NCBI GenBank assembly: GCA_022452125.1 | Contig: JAKURJ010000032.1 | Coordinates: 1-14,257 of the forward strand | Direction: 5' to 3' | Length of the DNA stretch: 14,257 nt | DNA from: Candidatus Poseidoniaceae archaeon | Lineage (GTDB): Archaea; Thermoplasmatota; Poseidoniia; Poseidoniales; Poseidoniaceae | Shown here: piece after piece, positions 1-6,917 of the stretch | Layout of the letters: every line of letters begins with the position of its first letter | Position numbering within the stretch: the stretch's first letter is position 1 | Notes under the pieces: generated by a model | Told to the model about the DNA's origin: nothing | What the model saw: only the letters and a program-made list of their open reading frames with translations | The model's database searches: none | Made by a program: the position numbers and the translations under genes

Positions 1-435
1 AATCCGATTACAATTGACCACACGATTCTACGTCAGAATATTCTCCCAGGACTACTACGACTTCTAGCTGCAAATCGTCACCATGACTTACCTCAAGGAG
101 TCTATGAGTTGGGCAGCGTCGTAATCGACCATGCTAACCGTGATAGATTCGCATTCTTGGTAGCACAAAACTCTGGAGGTTTTGCTTCATTACGTGGACG
201 CATCCAAGCACTAATGCTAGACCTTGGTTGCAGAGATTGGTCGCTTGAGCCAATCGAAAATGGCCCTTGGTTAGGCGGAAGAGCTGCCAACATCGTCGTC
301 AAAGATACAGTTATTGGAGAATGCGGAGAAATAGACCCACATGTCTCGGAGGCTTTCGAATTGAACGTTCCAATGAGCGGTGCTCAATTCGATGTCTCTG
401 CCCTATCCAGTGTGCTGGAAGACCCGGTTCACTGA
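1..435 (+). CDS. pheT: Phenylalanyl-tRNA synthetase beta subunit, C-terminal part (5' truncated)
   Basis: The open frame runs in from the window edge in frame 1 and ends at TGA 433-435, leaving 144 residues. The visible part matches the end of archaeal PheT: an ILPGLLRLLAANRH segment, then LPQGVYELGSVV, and finally a GECGEIDPHVSEAF strand-helix, equivalent to the family's 'GE.HP.VL..F.L' near the C-terminus. In the family, PheT pairs with PheS in an alpha2-beta2 enzyme that charges tRNA-Phe; the beta chain carries tRNA-binding and editing domains and a catalytic-like C-terminal fold, which is the part seen here. The gene converges on the HmuY-like gene and the two reading frames overlap by 7 bases, so there is no room for a dedicated terminator between them. 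The internal TTG at 109 is not a start, because the frame is open upstream and the upstream residues fit the family. Confidence 0.9.
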   Translation, partial: NPITIDHTILRQNILPGLLRLLAANRHHDLPQGVYELGSVVIDHANRDRFAFLVAQNSGGFASLRGRIQALMLDLGCRDWSLEPIENGPWLGGRAANIVVKDTVIGECGEIDPHVSEAFELNVPMSGAQFDVSALSSVLEDPVH

Positions 436-1358
436 CCAATCTCAAATTTTGGTAAATCGGTTTCTACATCGACTGTCTCATACTTGATTTCCAACTCGAT
501 TATGCAAACACCATCACAAAGGTTCTCTCCCTTTTCAATGAGATGAATAGTTTCGTTAGCATTCCAAAAATCTGCATCTAGGTCATCTGTAACTATCTTG
601 CACGGGGAAGGAATAACAAGGTCTGGATTATCTAGAGCTGGGAAAGAAGAGTTTCCAACAGAAGCAATCTGCATTGTAGGATATCGACTCTCATCTGCTT
701 CATTGTAGTAAGTCAGGAATTTGACTTTGAACGACATCTCGTCCTTGGCAAATACGTAAACACCGTCATTTGGATTCACTCTGTGAACTGACATGTCATA
801 TTCATACCATTCTAGACGATCCTCAGTTTGGTTCGACATTTCATCTGGGACTGTTTGAACATCAGAAAAATCTGCACCATCAACGAATGCCCAGGTCACA
901 CCGCTATCGAGGTAAATGTCTGTGGAGGAGAACTTCATCCAAAATTCAGAAGCGTTACTTTCCAATTGCTGTGCTACATCGAAGAAGGTGTAAGACTCTG
1001 AGTCAGTCGCATCCACTTCAGTAGTGAAGGTCTGACCGTCAGCGCCTAGTTTGGGTACGACCTTACTTTCACCTAATTCTGAGTTTGATTGTGAGCCAAA
1101 CGAGCATCCGTATGATTGCTCACCTATCAGCAAACCAATCTCTAACGAGGACCAAGAAAGGTCCTCTGCACCGTTGCTGAAATCCAAACTTACCAATTGG
1201 TTGTCTGTTGCGGAATTTGAAACTGAATCTGTCAAATCGACTTGTACGACATTCGATGTACCTAACTCTGACTCATAGGTCACGACTAGATAGGACCAGA
1301 AGGCTGCTGCAATCACGACCAAAATTGCAACTGCAGCAGCCAACTTTTTCCAGTTCAT
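429..1358 (-). CDS. Membrane-anchored protein with a HmuY-like (heme-binding family) core
   Basis: A 309-residue protein starting at ATG 1358. Residues about 7-26 form one hydrophobic N-terminal helix with no lipobox cysteine, so it is probably anchored with the rest outside the cell. Residues about 105-235 resemble the HmuY family pattern: a YTFFDVAQQ strand, then EFWMKFSSTDIYLDSG (family 'WDiaF...i..NsG'), then WYEYDMSVHRVNP, VYVFAKDE and FKVKFLTYY (family 'Y.y....h.v.p..vYvvr..dg.y.Kiqil.YY'). HmuY proteins are surface or secreted heme binders known mainly from Bacteroidota. H192 and several methionines could serve as ligands, but this cannot be read from sequence alone. The flanks (about 55-90 and 250-300, with C85, C253, C281, C285 and WNANETIHLIE) look like two halves of a separate beta domain. 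The start lies 6 nt after the FAS1-cupredoxin gene's stop, so the two are almost certainly cotranscribed. Family assignment is by eye. The alternative is a generic lineage-specific secreted beta protein. Confidence 0.6.
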   Translation of the reverse strand: MNWKKLAAAVAILVVIAAAFWSYLVVTYESELGTSNVVQVDLTDSVSNSATDNQLVSLDFSNGAEDLSWSSLEIGLLIGEQSYGCSFGSQSNSELGESKVVPKLGADGQTFTTEVDATDSESYTFFDVAQQLESNASEFWMKFSSTDIYLDSGVTWAFVDGADFSDVQTVPDEMSNQTEDRLEWYEYDMSVHRVNPNDGVYVFAKDEMSFKVKFLTYYNEADESRYPTMQIASVGNSSFPALDNPDLVIPSPCKIVTDDLDADFWNANETIHLIEKGENLCDGVCIIELEIKYETVDVETDLPKFEIGQ

Positions 1359-1364
1359 CTCTAT

Positions 1365-3764
1365 TCACAGCTCGTCTTCTTGACGCATTCTTGCAAAGAG
1401 AACTGCTCCCAATGTTGCAAGGATGACTGTTACTCCTAAGAAGCCAGGTGTATTATTGTCTTCCTTGTCATCAGCATCGTTGGTTGTTGTTGGTTCGACT
1501 CCACCGTCTCCAACTGTCACCTTTCCAAACATGTCCATGGTGATATGTGGTTCACATGCGTAGTAGAAGATCGTATCTTCTGTGAAGGTGTAGTGGAAGT
1601 CAACTGTTGTTGCTGCAGGACCTGAGTAGATTCCACCATCAACATAGGTAGTTGACTTCATTCCATCGACTTCTTTCACATTGTGACCCATCTCAGAATC
1701 AGTCCACTTCCAGCAGACTGTTTGTCCAACATCAATAGTTACTGCTGCTGGCGAGAATCCAAATCCGTCGGATGAGATTCCTACTGTTACATCACAAACA
1801 ACTTCCACTGGAGCTGGTTCATCAGACGGAGGCATAATCACCTTGTCAATAACGTGAATGACACCGTTACTGGCTGGAACATCCGCGATTGTTACAGTAG
1901 CCATCTCTGAACCTACCATTACTCCGGCAGAAGTAACCTGGATAGTCAGGTTGTCTCCGTTTGCTGCTGCAACAGTTGTAGTACCTTCAGCCAAATCAGT
2001 AGACATCACAGTTCCTGGCACGACGTGGTATAGCAGGATATCAGCAAGCGCTGCAATTTCTTCATCGGTATTGAAGTTGCTCAAGTCAATTCCTGCCGCT
2101 GCGAATGCTTCGTCAGTTGGTGCAAATACAGTGTATTCATCATCACCAGACAATGTGTCAACAAGACCTGCAGCACCTAGTGCAGCAACTAATGATGTGT
2201 GGATGGATGTTGCGGCTGCAGTTGTCGGCAGATTTACCGCAGCAGTCCACATGTATCCGCCACATACTTCTTCAGAAACTTGAGTAACTTGGTGGGTTAC
2301 AGTGTTGTAACAACCAGTAATTGTTTGTCCGTTCATTTCGTAATCTGTGACATACATGAAAGCCTCACATTCTTCTTGCCCTACTCCTGGAGAGATAGTA
2401 TGGGTCACCATGTTGTAGCAAATTTCACCTTCAGCAGTTGTTGGCGGCATTAGTACCTTATCGATGATGTGAATGACACCGTTACTTGCGATCACATCGG
2501 GGGTGGTCACGGATGCGTCATTTACGGTTACTCCATCAGTTGTTACTCCGATTCTAACCTGTTCTTGGTTTAGCATTGAAACCATCATACCATCGCTAAG
2601 TGCATCGGATGTGACAGCACCCATTGTTACGTGGTATGCAAGAACATTCGCTAGTGCGGCAGCGCCTTCCTCACCTGCGAAGTCATCGAGACTGATTCCA
2701 GCATCAACGAACGCTTGGTCGGTAGGTGCAAAGATAGTGTACGGACCATCTCCTTGTAGAGTTTCTAGAAGCCCGGCTTGTACCACTGCATCAACTAGAA
2801 CTGTGTGAATTCCTGTTCCAGATGCAATCGCTGGTATGTCGCTAGCTGGCTCTTCGACTACATCTGCCGGAGGCATCAAAACCTTGTCAATGACGTGTAT
2901 TACACCATTGCTTGCAATTACATCTGGCGAGGTTACGGTAGCGCCTTCGATTGACACTACACCATCTGCGACAGTGAAACTTGCGTTATCTCCGTTTACC
3001 ATTGTTACAGTAAGACCGTCAGTAACTGCGCTTGATTCGACTGCACCGGAGTAGACGTGGTATGTTAGAATATCAGCCAAAGTAGCGTTTGATTCATCAT
3101 CATTGAAAGACGCTAGGTCGATTCCTGCATCGGTGAAAGCTTGGTCTGTTGGGGCGAATACGGTGAAAGGACCTTCTGCTTGTAGTACTTCGACCAATCC
3201 TGCCTGTGATAGTGCTGCAACTAGAGCAGTGTGTACGCCTGTTTCGCTAGCAATTGTTGGGATATCCTTCAAGTCTGCCGGAGGCATTAGTACCTTATCG
3301 ATGACGTGAATCACACCGTTGCTCGCAAGTACATCTGGAGAAGTTACGGTAGCATCTTGAATCAAGACATTCCCATCAGCGACAGTAAAAGACGCGTCGT
3401 CACCGTTCATCATGGTGACAGTTAATCCGTCAGTCACATCTCCCGACAAAACTCTAGCATCAGCTAGGACGTGGTAGAGTAGAATGTCGGTCAAAGTCGC
3501 ATTCAACTCAGGTGTGTTGAAGTTAGCCAAGTCTATGCCTGCATCGGCGAATGCTTGGTCTGTTGGTGCGAAGACAGTGAATGGCCCACTACCTTGCAGT
3601 GCACCGACTAAATCAGCGTGAGCAAGTGCTGCAACCAAGGAATCATGCATTCCTGTCGCTGCTGCGTTGGCGGGTATATCTTCGGCCTCGTCAGCACTTA
3701 CCGATAGTGGTAGTGCTGAGAGCATCATTAAGGCTACAAATGCGGTCAATAGTTTTCTCTGCAT
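1365..3764 (-). CDS. Surface protein: four FAS1 domains, cupredoxin, PGF-CTERM anchor
   Basis: 799 residues from ATG 3764. A TTG 9 nt upstream extends the frame, but the ATG sits about 25 nt from a TATA box and begins a clean signal peptide (QRKLL, hydrophobic run, VSA-DEA). Four fasciclin (FAS1) domains lie at about 31-162, 168-299, 310-441 and 512-646, each with the FTVFAPTD.AF motif, the YHV strand and the SNGVIHVIDKVLMPP ending. Between the third and fourth is a small insert with two CYN.VTH...C repeats. A type I copper (plastocyanin-like) domain follows at about 655-753 with the full ligand set H694, C737, H740, M745 (GHNV and ACEPHITMDM). An acidic Thr-rich linker leads to TPGFLGV, a hydrophobic helix and a basic end: a PGF-CTERM tripartite signal, processed in archaea by archaeosortase A with lipid attachment. 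FAS1 domains usually mediate adhesion; the cupredoxin suggests electron transfer or copper binding at the cell surface. The HmuY-like gene follows within the same transcript. Confidence 0.88.
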   Translation of the reverse strand: MQRKLLTAFVALMMLSALPLSVSADEAEDIPANAAATGMHDSLVAALAHADLVGALQGSGPFTVFAPTDQAFADAGIDLANFNTPELNATLTDILLYHVLADARVLSGDVTDGLTVTMMNGDDASFTVADGNVLIQDATVTSPDVLASNGVIHVIDKVLMPPADLKDIPTIASETGVHTALVAALSQAGLVEVLQAEGPFTVFAPTDQAFTDAGIDLASFNDDESNATLADILTYHVYSGAVESSAVTDGLTVTMVNGDNASFTVADGVVSIEGATVTSPDVIASNGVIHVIDKVLMPPADVVEEPASDIPAIASGTGIHTVLVDAVVQAGLLETLQGDGPYTIFAPTDQAFVDAGISLDDFAGEEGAAALANVLAYHVTMGAVTSDALSDGMMVSMLNQEQVRIGVTTDGVTVNDASVTTPDVIASNGVIHIIDKVLMPPTTAEGEICYNMVTHTISPGVGQEECEAFMYVTDYEMNGQTITGCYNTVTHQVTQVSEEVCGGYMWTAAVNLPTTAAATSIHTSLVAALGAAGLVDTLSGDDEYTVFAPTDEAFAAAGIDLSNFNTDEEIAALADILLYHVVPGTVMSTDLAEGTTTVAAANGDNLTIQVTSAGVMVGSEMATVTIADVPASNGVIHVIDKVIMPPSDEPAPVEVVCDVTVGISSDGFGFSPAAVTIDVGQTVCWKWTDSEMGHNVKEVDGMKSTTYVDGGIYSGPAATTVDFHYTFTEDTIFYYACEPHITMDMFGKVTVGDGGVEPTTTNDADDKEDNNTPGFLGVTVILATLGAVLFARMRQEDEL
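1827..3674 (-). repeat. Four FAS1-coding repeat units inside the surface gene
   Basis: The four FAS1 units are recognisably similar at DNA level as well as protein level, at about 3279-3674, 2868-3263, 2442-2837 and 1827-2231 (minus-strand order). The best-conserved block encodes SNGVIHVIDKVLMPP and recurs near 3281-3340, 2870-2927, 2443-2500 and 1831-1884. The first two units look closest to each other. The fourth is the most diverged and is set apart by the cysteine insert. The pattern indicates internal duplication and offers sites for unequal recombination that could change domain number. Confidence 0.8.
2241..2429 (-). repeat. Cysteine mini-repeat pair between FAS1-3 and FAS1-4
   Basis: Two units of about 26 residues encode CYNMVTH...GQEECEAFMYV (about 2349-2429) and CYNTVTH...SEEVCGGYMWT (about 2241-2321), joined by TDYEMNGQTITG. 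Each has the pattern CYN-x-VTH, about 9-10 residues, C, then an aromatic/Met ending. Each unit could close its own disulfide loop outside the cell, or the Cys/His pairs could bind metal. I do not recognise the motif as a named domain. Confidence 0.6.
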
Positions 3765-3786
3765 TGCGCCCAAACGACCAGCGTTA

Positions 3787-3793
3787 GTATATA
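3787..3793 (-). promoter_or_regulatory. TATA box for the FAS1-cupredoxin operon
   Basis: On the minus strand the sequence reads AAAATCG-TATATAC, with an A-rich upstream stretch suitable as a TFB recognition element. The box centre is about 26 nt from the A of ATG 3764, so transcription would start at or next to the start codon and the mRNA would be leaderless. This spacing supports the ATG over the TTG at 3773, which would lie upstream of the expected transcript start. Confidence 0.5.
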
Positions 3794-3834
3794 CGATTTT
3801 GTTTCACTACGCACGATGAAATCGCATTACTGAG

Positions 3835-3842
3835 CATATATT
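3835..3842 (+). promoter_or_regulatory. TATA box for the large Ig-like surface protein
   Basis: CATATATT lies 37-44 nt before ATG 3879 in the 114-bp divergent intergenic region. Archaeal spacing would put the transcript start near 3865, giving a leader of about 14 nt that contains GGAG (3870-3873) five bases before the ATG. A second AT-rich stretch at 3852-3860 is an alternative that would give a leaderless transcript. Confidence 0.4.
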
Positions 3843-3878
3843 GCGGACTTTTCTTATGTAAGATGTCTTGGAGACGCC

Positions 3879-6248
3879 ATGCGCAGAATGGTTGCGGTAC
3901 TTATCGTGACAATGATGCTACCAACTATTTCGGTTAGCGCAAGTACAACTCCATTTGATTTTTTCATCGATGAGGAAGTAGTGGTTCACCCTGATGAAAC
4001 AGTTCAATTCAGAATTGCTTGGCACAATATTGTAGGCGATGAAAGGCATTTCGCAATTGCATTGAATAATTCAGACACCAATTTGACAGTTGAAGGATTA
4101 CCTGAAGATTGGACAAGAGTTGGTTCAGGTAGGTTAGGAGAAATGACCATCAATGTAACAGTACTTCCTAATTCAAACTACGAGACTATTTCCTTTGGTT
4201 TGAACATCACCTGTCAGGAAGTCCCGGAATGGAATCTTTTGCAGAACGTAGATGTGATCGTGTCTCGTTGGTCTAACTTACAATTCGGTGCAAATGATGG
4301 CTCTTCTTTCTATGTACAACAAAACGTTAACACAAGTCTTGCGGTAAATATCTCAAACAACGCTGGTTTTGATGACTTTGTTAAAGTGAAAATTGATACA
4401 GATTCAAATTGGCATTACGGTTTCTTAGGCGATCAAAATGGTGACAATGAGGTACATTTAGACCTGAGTGATGGGGATGATGTTTTCATTAATTTCTGGA
4501 TAATTACCCCTGCAATCATCGACGGAGCACCTCTAGCAGGAACTGGTCCGACTTTCTCTCTCGAAGCTGAATCTAGCCTAGACAAGAGAATAGAAAGTTG
4601 GACTTTCTCATTAGAAATGCAAACATTCCACAACATGACAGTGGATATTATTGGAGAAAATTTGAGTCTTGAACCCGATGATGATGGAAGGCTCGAGGTT
4701 ACTATTCGGAACAATGGAAATATCGACACTTATCTTGATGCATCTCTCAAATTAGGCAATTTGATTGACGATAGAATAGAAGTTGAAAATTGGACTGTAG
4801 CAATATTCAATGCCTTTGAATTCCAGTCCCTAGCTCCAAATGAATCTAGAGTTATCGAGATCGGTTGTGATGCGCCTAATGTCAACTCAGGAACATTTGA
4901 TGTAGAATTAGTGATAATGCCGCAGTCATTCCCACAGCGTGCTAGTTCTGTCCTAATTTCCTCAGAAATCGACTGGCAACGCTCCGGGACTATTTCCACA
5001 GAGGGAGAGGATTGTAATTCCGTTGAATGGAATGAAACATGTCAAAAGATATTGAAGGTTGAAAATACAGGAAATTTCTTCGAAACATTTTCTGTCGAAA
5101 TTGTAGATGATTCAGGCATGAATTTTGAGATTAGTTCGCAGGCAATTGGCTTACCTAAGGGCAATATAGCACAGATTCCGCTAAACATGACAACTCTTCT
5201 TGATGCAGAAGGATTACTCCCTGCTTCTGCAGAGGTTCAGTTGAAACTTGAAAACGGCGATATTGTCGATTCGATTTCCATTACATCATCGACTGCACCA
5301 AGAGTCAATTGGGTATGGGAGAATGCTGCGAGTTCTGTCAACTCTAATCGGCTAGAAGTACTCATTACAATGCGTAATGATGGCAATACAGCAGATGGAT
5401 TAGTAGTGCGTATGAGTTCTTCTTACTTCACCGATATGAGTTTCATTCCACCCAGTAATGCAATCACAGAAGATGGTTCCACGAATATTCGTTCATTTGA
5501 AGTTGTGAACATCGAAAAGGGTTCTAACTTCACATTCCGTGCATGGGCGGAGATTCCTGACGACCAGAATTCAGAGGATGAATTCTACCTAAACATCACT
5601 GCACACAGTCGGTTGGCAGAGGAGAACCCATTCCGCTATTCTGCAAATACCAGTTTTGATGCCGCTGTAAATACCGGCGATGATGGGGATTCAGTGGTTG
5701 GTTCCCTCGCTGATTTTGTATCCACTTTATTCTCCGTAATCTGGGCCTGGAAATGGATTATTCTGGCTACAATGGTTAGTGCCTTGATGATTAACAAATC
5801 ACTACGAGATAGACAGGCAAGGTTAGAGGAAGCAGCGCTACTACAACCGAACACAAGCACTCAACAGCAGCCAGAAGATTGGATGGCTGAATTTGCTAGT
5901 AAGAAGCAACCTGTTCCCGAGATTGCAGAATCACCTCAAATCCCTTCCGATGTGTTTACTGGTATGTTCCAAGCAGTGGGTGGTGAAAGAAAACCCAGTG
6001 CGCAGCCTGTTGACTCGCAATTGGTCGGTGCTGCAAGTACAGTTCTAGATCACCATGATACAGTGGCAATCAAATCCAAACTCGATTCTCTAGCAAGTGA
6101 GATAGCAGAAGGTGAAGTAAGTGCCCCACACAGCGCAAACGTTGCATTGCCAGATGACATCGTTCCTGTGACTTCACGAACTGTACCGCTACCTAAAGAA
6201 CAACCAGAGGCCCCAACTATGTTGGATCTAGATGACCTAGATTTGTGA
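3879..6248 (+). CDS. Large single-pass surface protein with Ig-like/CARDB-like repeats
   Basis: 789 residues from ATG 3879, preceded by GGAG. Residues 1-22 are a signal peptide (RRMVAVLIVTMML...SVSA-STT). The ectodomain up to about 600 holds at least five related beta modules, recognised by a recurring 'v.v.N.Gn..d.f.v' signature: SLAVNISNNAGFDDF (153), RLEVTIRNNGNIDTYLD (271), KILKVENTGNFFETF (390), RLEVLITMRNDGNTADG (491), and a weaker first copy near 42. This is the style of CARDB/NEW3-like Ig folds. Many N-x-S/T sites suggest heavy glycosylation. One membrane helix (about 616-637, IWAWKWIILATMVSALMI) is followed by a basic stop-transfer stretch (KSLRDRQAR) and a cytoplasmic tail of about 150 residues, low in complexity and ending in acidic LDLDDLDL. 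The protein is not a recognised enzyme; a structural or adhesion role is inferred. Its end meets the RNase HII start, so the two are probably cotranscribed. Confidence 0.8.
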   Translation: MRRMVAVLIVTMMLPTISVSASTTPFDFFIDEEVVVHPDETVQFRIAWHNIVGDERHFAIALNNSDTNLTVEGLPEDWTRVGSGRLGEMTINVTVLPNSNYETISFGLNITCQEVPEWNLLQNVDVIVSRWSNLQFGANDGSSFYVQQNVNTSLAVNISNNAGFDDFVKVKIDTDSNWHYGFLGDQNGDNEVHLDLSDGDDVFINFWIITPAIIDGAPLAGTGPTFSLEAESSLDKRIESWTFSLEMQTFHNMTVDIIGENLSLEPDDDGRLEVTIRNNGNIDTYLDASLKLGNLIDDRIEVENWTVAIFNAFEFQSLAPNESRVIEIGCDAPNVNSGTFDVELVIMPQSFPQRASSVLISSEIDWQRSGTISTEGEDCNSVEWNETCQKILKVENTGNFFETFSVEIVDDSGMNFEISSQAIGLPKGNIAQIPLNMTTLLDAEGLLPASAEVQLKLENGDIVDSISITSSTAPRVNWVWENAASSVNSNRLEVLITMRNDGNTADGLVVRMSSSYFTDMSFIPPSNAITEDGSTNIRSFEVVNIEKGSNFTFRAWAEIPDDQNSEDEFYLNITAHSRLAEENPFRYSANTSFDAAVNTGDDGDSVVGSLADFVSTLFSVIWAWKWIILATMVSALMINKSLRDRQARLEEAALLQPNTSTQQQPEDWMAEFASKKQPVPEIAESPQIPSDVFTGMFQAVGGERKPSAQPVDSQLVGAASTVLDHHDTVAIKSKLDSLASEIAEGEVSAPHSANVALPDDIVPVTSRTVPLPKEQPEAPTMLDLDDLDL

Positions 6249-6256
6249 GTGATAGT

Positions 6257-6892
6257 ATGAACATAGGTGTCGATGAAGCGGGAAGAGGTTCAGTGATTGG
6301 CCCACTAGTGGTGTGTGCATTTGCCTCGATTTCGCAGACACATCTCAAAGAATTAGGGGTTAAGGATTCAAAGGATTTGAGCAAGAAAAAGCGGGATGAA
6401 CTCTATGAAATCCTTTGTGAAATGCCTCACAAAGTCGTCGTTTGTCCACCTGATAGAATAGACAATTCGACCAATCTAAACGATTTGGAAGTTGAATTGT
6501 TTGCCGAGGCATTAACAGTAATGCCAGAAGGAGAAATAATGCTTGACGCCTGTGATGTGAATGCAGAACGCTTCGCTAGAAATGTGTCCCAAAAATCTAG
6601 TCGAATTTGTTTAGCAGAGCACAAGGCTGACGAAATCCATCCAGAAGTTAGTGCTGCCAGTATTATTGCTAAAGTTACTAGAGACCGTGCCATTGAGAAA
6701 TTGTCAAAGGACATGGGATTGGATTTAGGCAGTGGATACCCATCAGACCCAAAGACCAAATCAGCAGTTCAAGAATTAGTCAAGGGCGAGCGACCACATG
6801 ATTGTTTGAGATGGTCATGGAAAACAGTTAGTGATGCGTGGGGCGGAACACCACCACCACGTCCAAATGCACGCCAACAAACCTTGTTTTGA
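6257..6892 (+). CDS. rnhB: Ribonuclease HII
   Basis: 211 residues from ATG 6257. The enzyme cuts the RNA strand of RNA-DNA hybrids and nicks at ribonucleotides misincorporated in DNA. The N-terminus MNIGVDEAGRGSVIGPLVV matches archaeal RNase HII, which usually starts just before the DEAGRG motif, so this ATG is preferred over the in-frame GTG at 6245. That GTG overlaps the preceding stop as GTGA and would add four residues. The four acidic catalytic residues are visible: D6 and E7 (DEAGRG), D97 (MLDACDVN) and D125 (AEHKADEIHPEVSAASIIAK). The GSGYPSDPKT segment and RWSWKTV near the end are also family features. The C-terminus is RQQTLF, a possible short PCNA-binding motif, where longer archaeal homologues carry a full PIP box followed by a basic tail. 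Start choice aside, identity is certain. Confidence 0.93.
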   Translation: MNIGVDEAGRGSVIGPLVVCAFASISQTHLKELGVKDSKDLSKKKRDELYEILCEMPHKVVVCPPDRIDNSTNLNDLEVELFAEALTVMPEGEIMLDACDVNAERFARNVSQKSSRICLAEHKADEIHPEVSAASIIAKVTRDRAIEKLSKDMGLDLGSGYPSDPKTKSAVQELVKGERPHDCLRWSWKTVSDAWGGTPPPRPNARQQTLF

Positions 6893-6917
6893 ATAACTAA
6901 AAGCCCCACGCCCTAAC

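Noticed and set aside
267..455. Second plus-strand frame inside pheT
   Set aside because: Out of frame with the recognisable PheT sequence and Arg/Cys-rich.
1483..1510. tRNA T-loop-like GGTTCGACTCC
   Set aside because: It lies inside the FAS1-cupredoxin coding sequence with no acceptor or anticodon stem around it.
1858..3309. Several plus-strand open frames (about 60-140 residues) antisense to the FAS1 gene
   Set aside because: They recur at equivalent places in each FAS1 repeat and have Ser/Ala/Thr/Val-rich low-complexity products, so they are mirror frames of the repeated coding sequence.
6245..6256. GTG start for RNase HII overlapping the previous stop
   Set aside because: Possible through translational coupling, but family members begin right before DEAGRG as the ATG at 6257 does. 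Kept as an alternative, not excluded.
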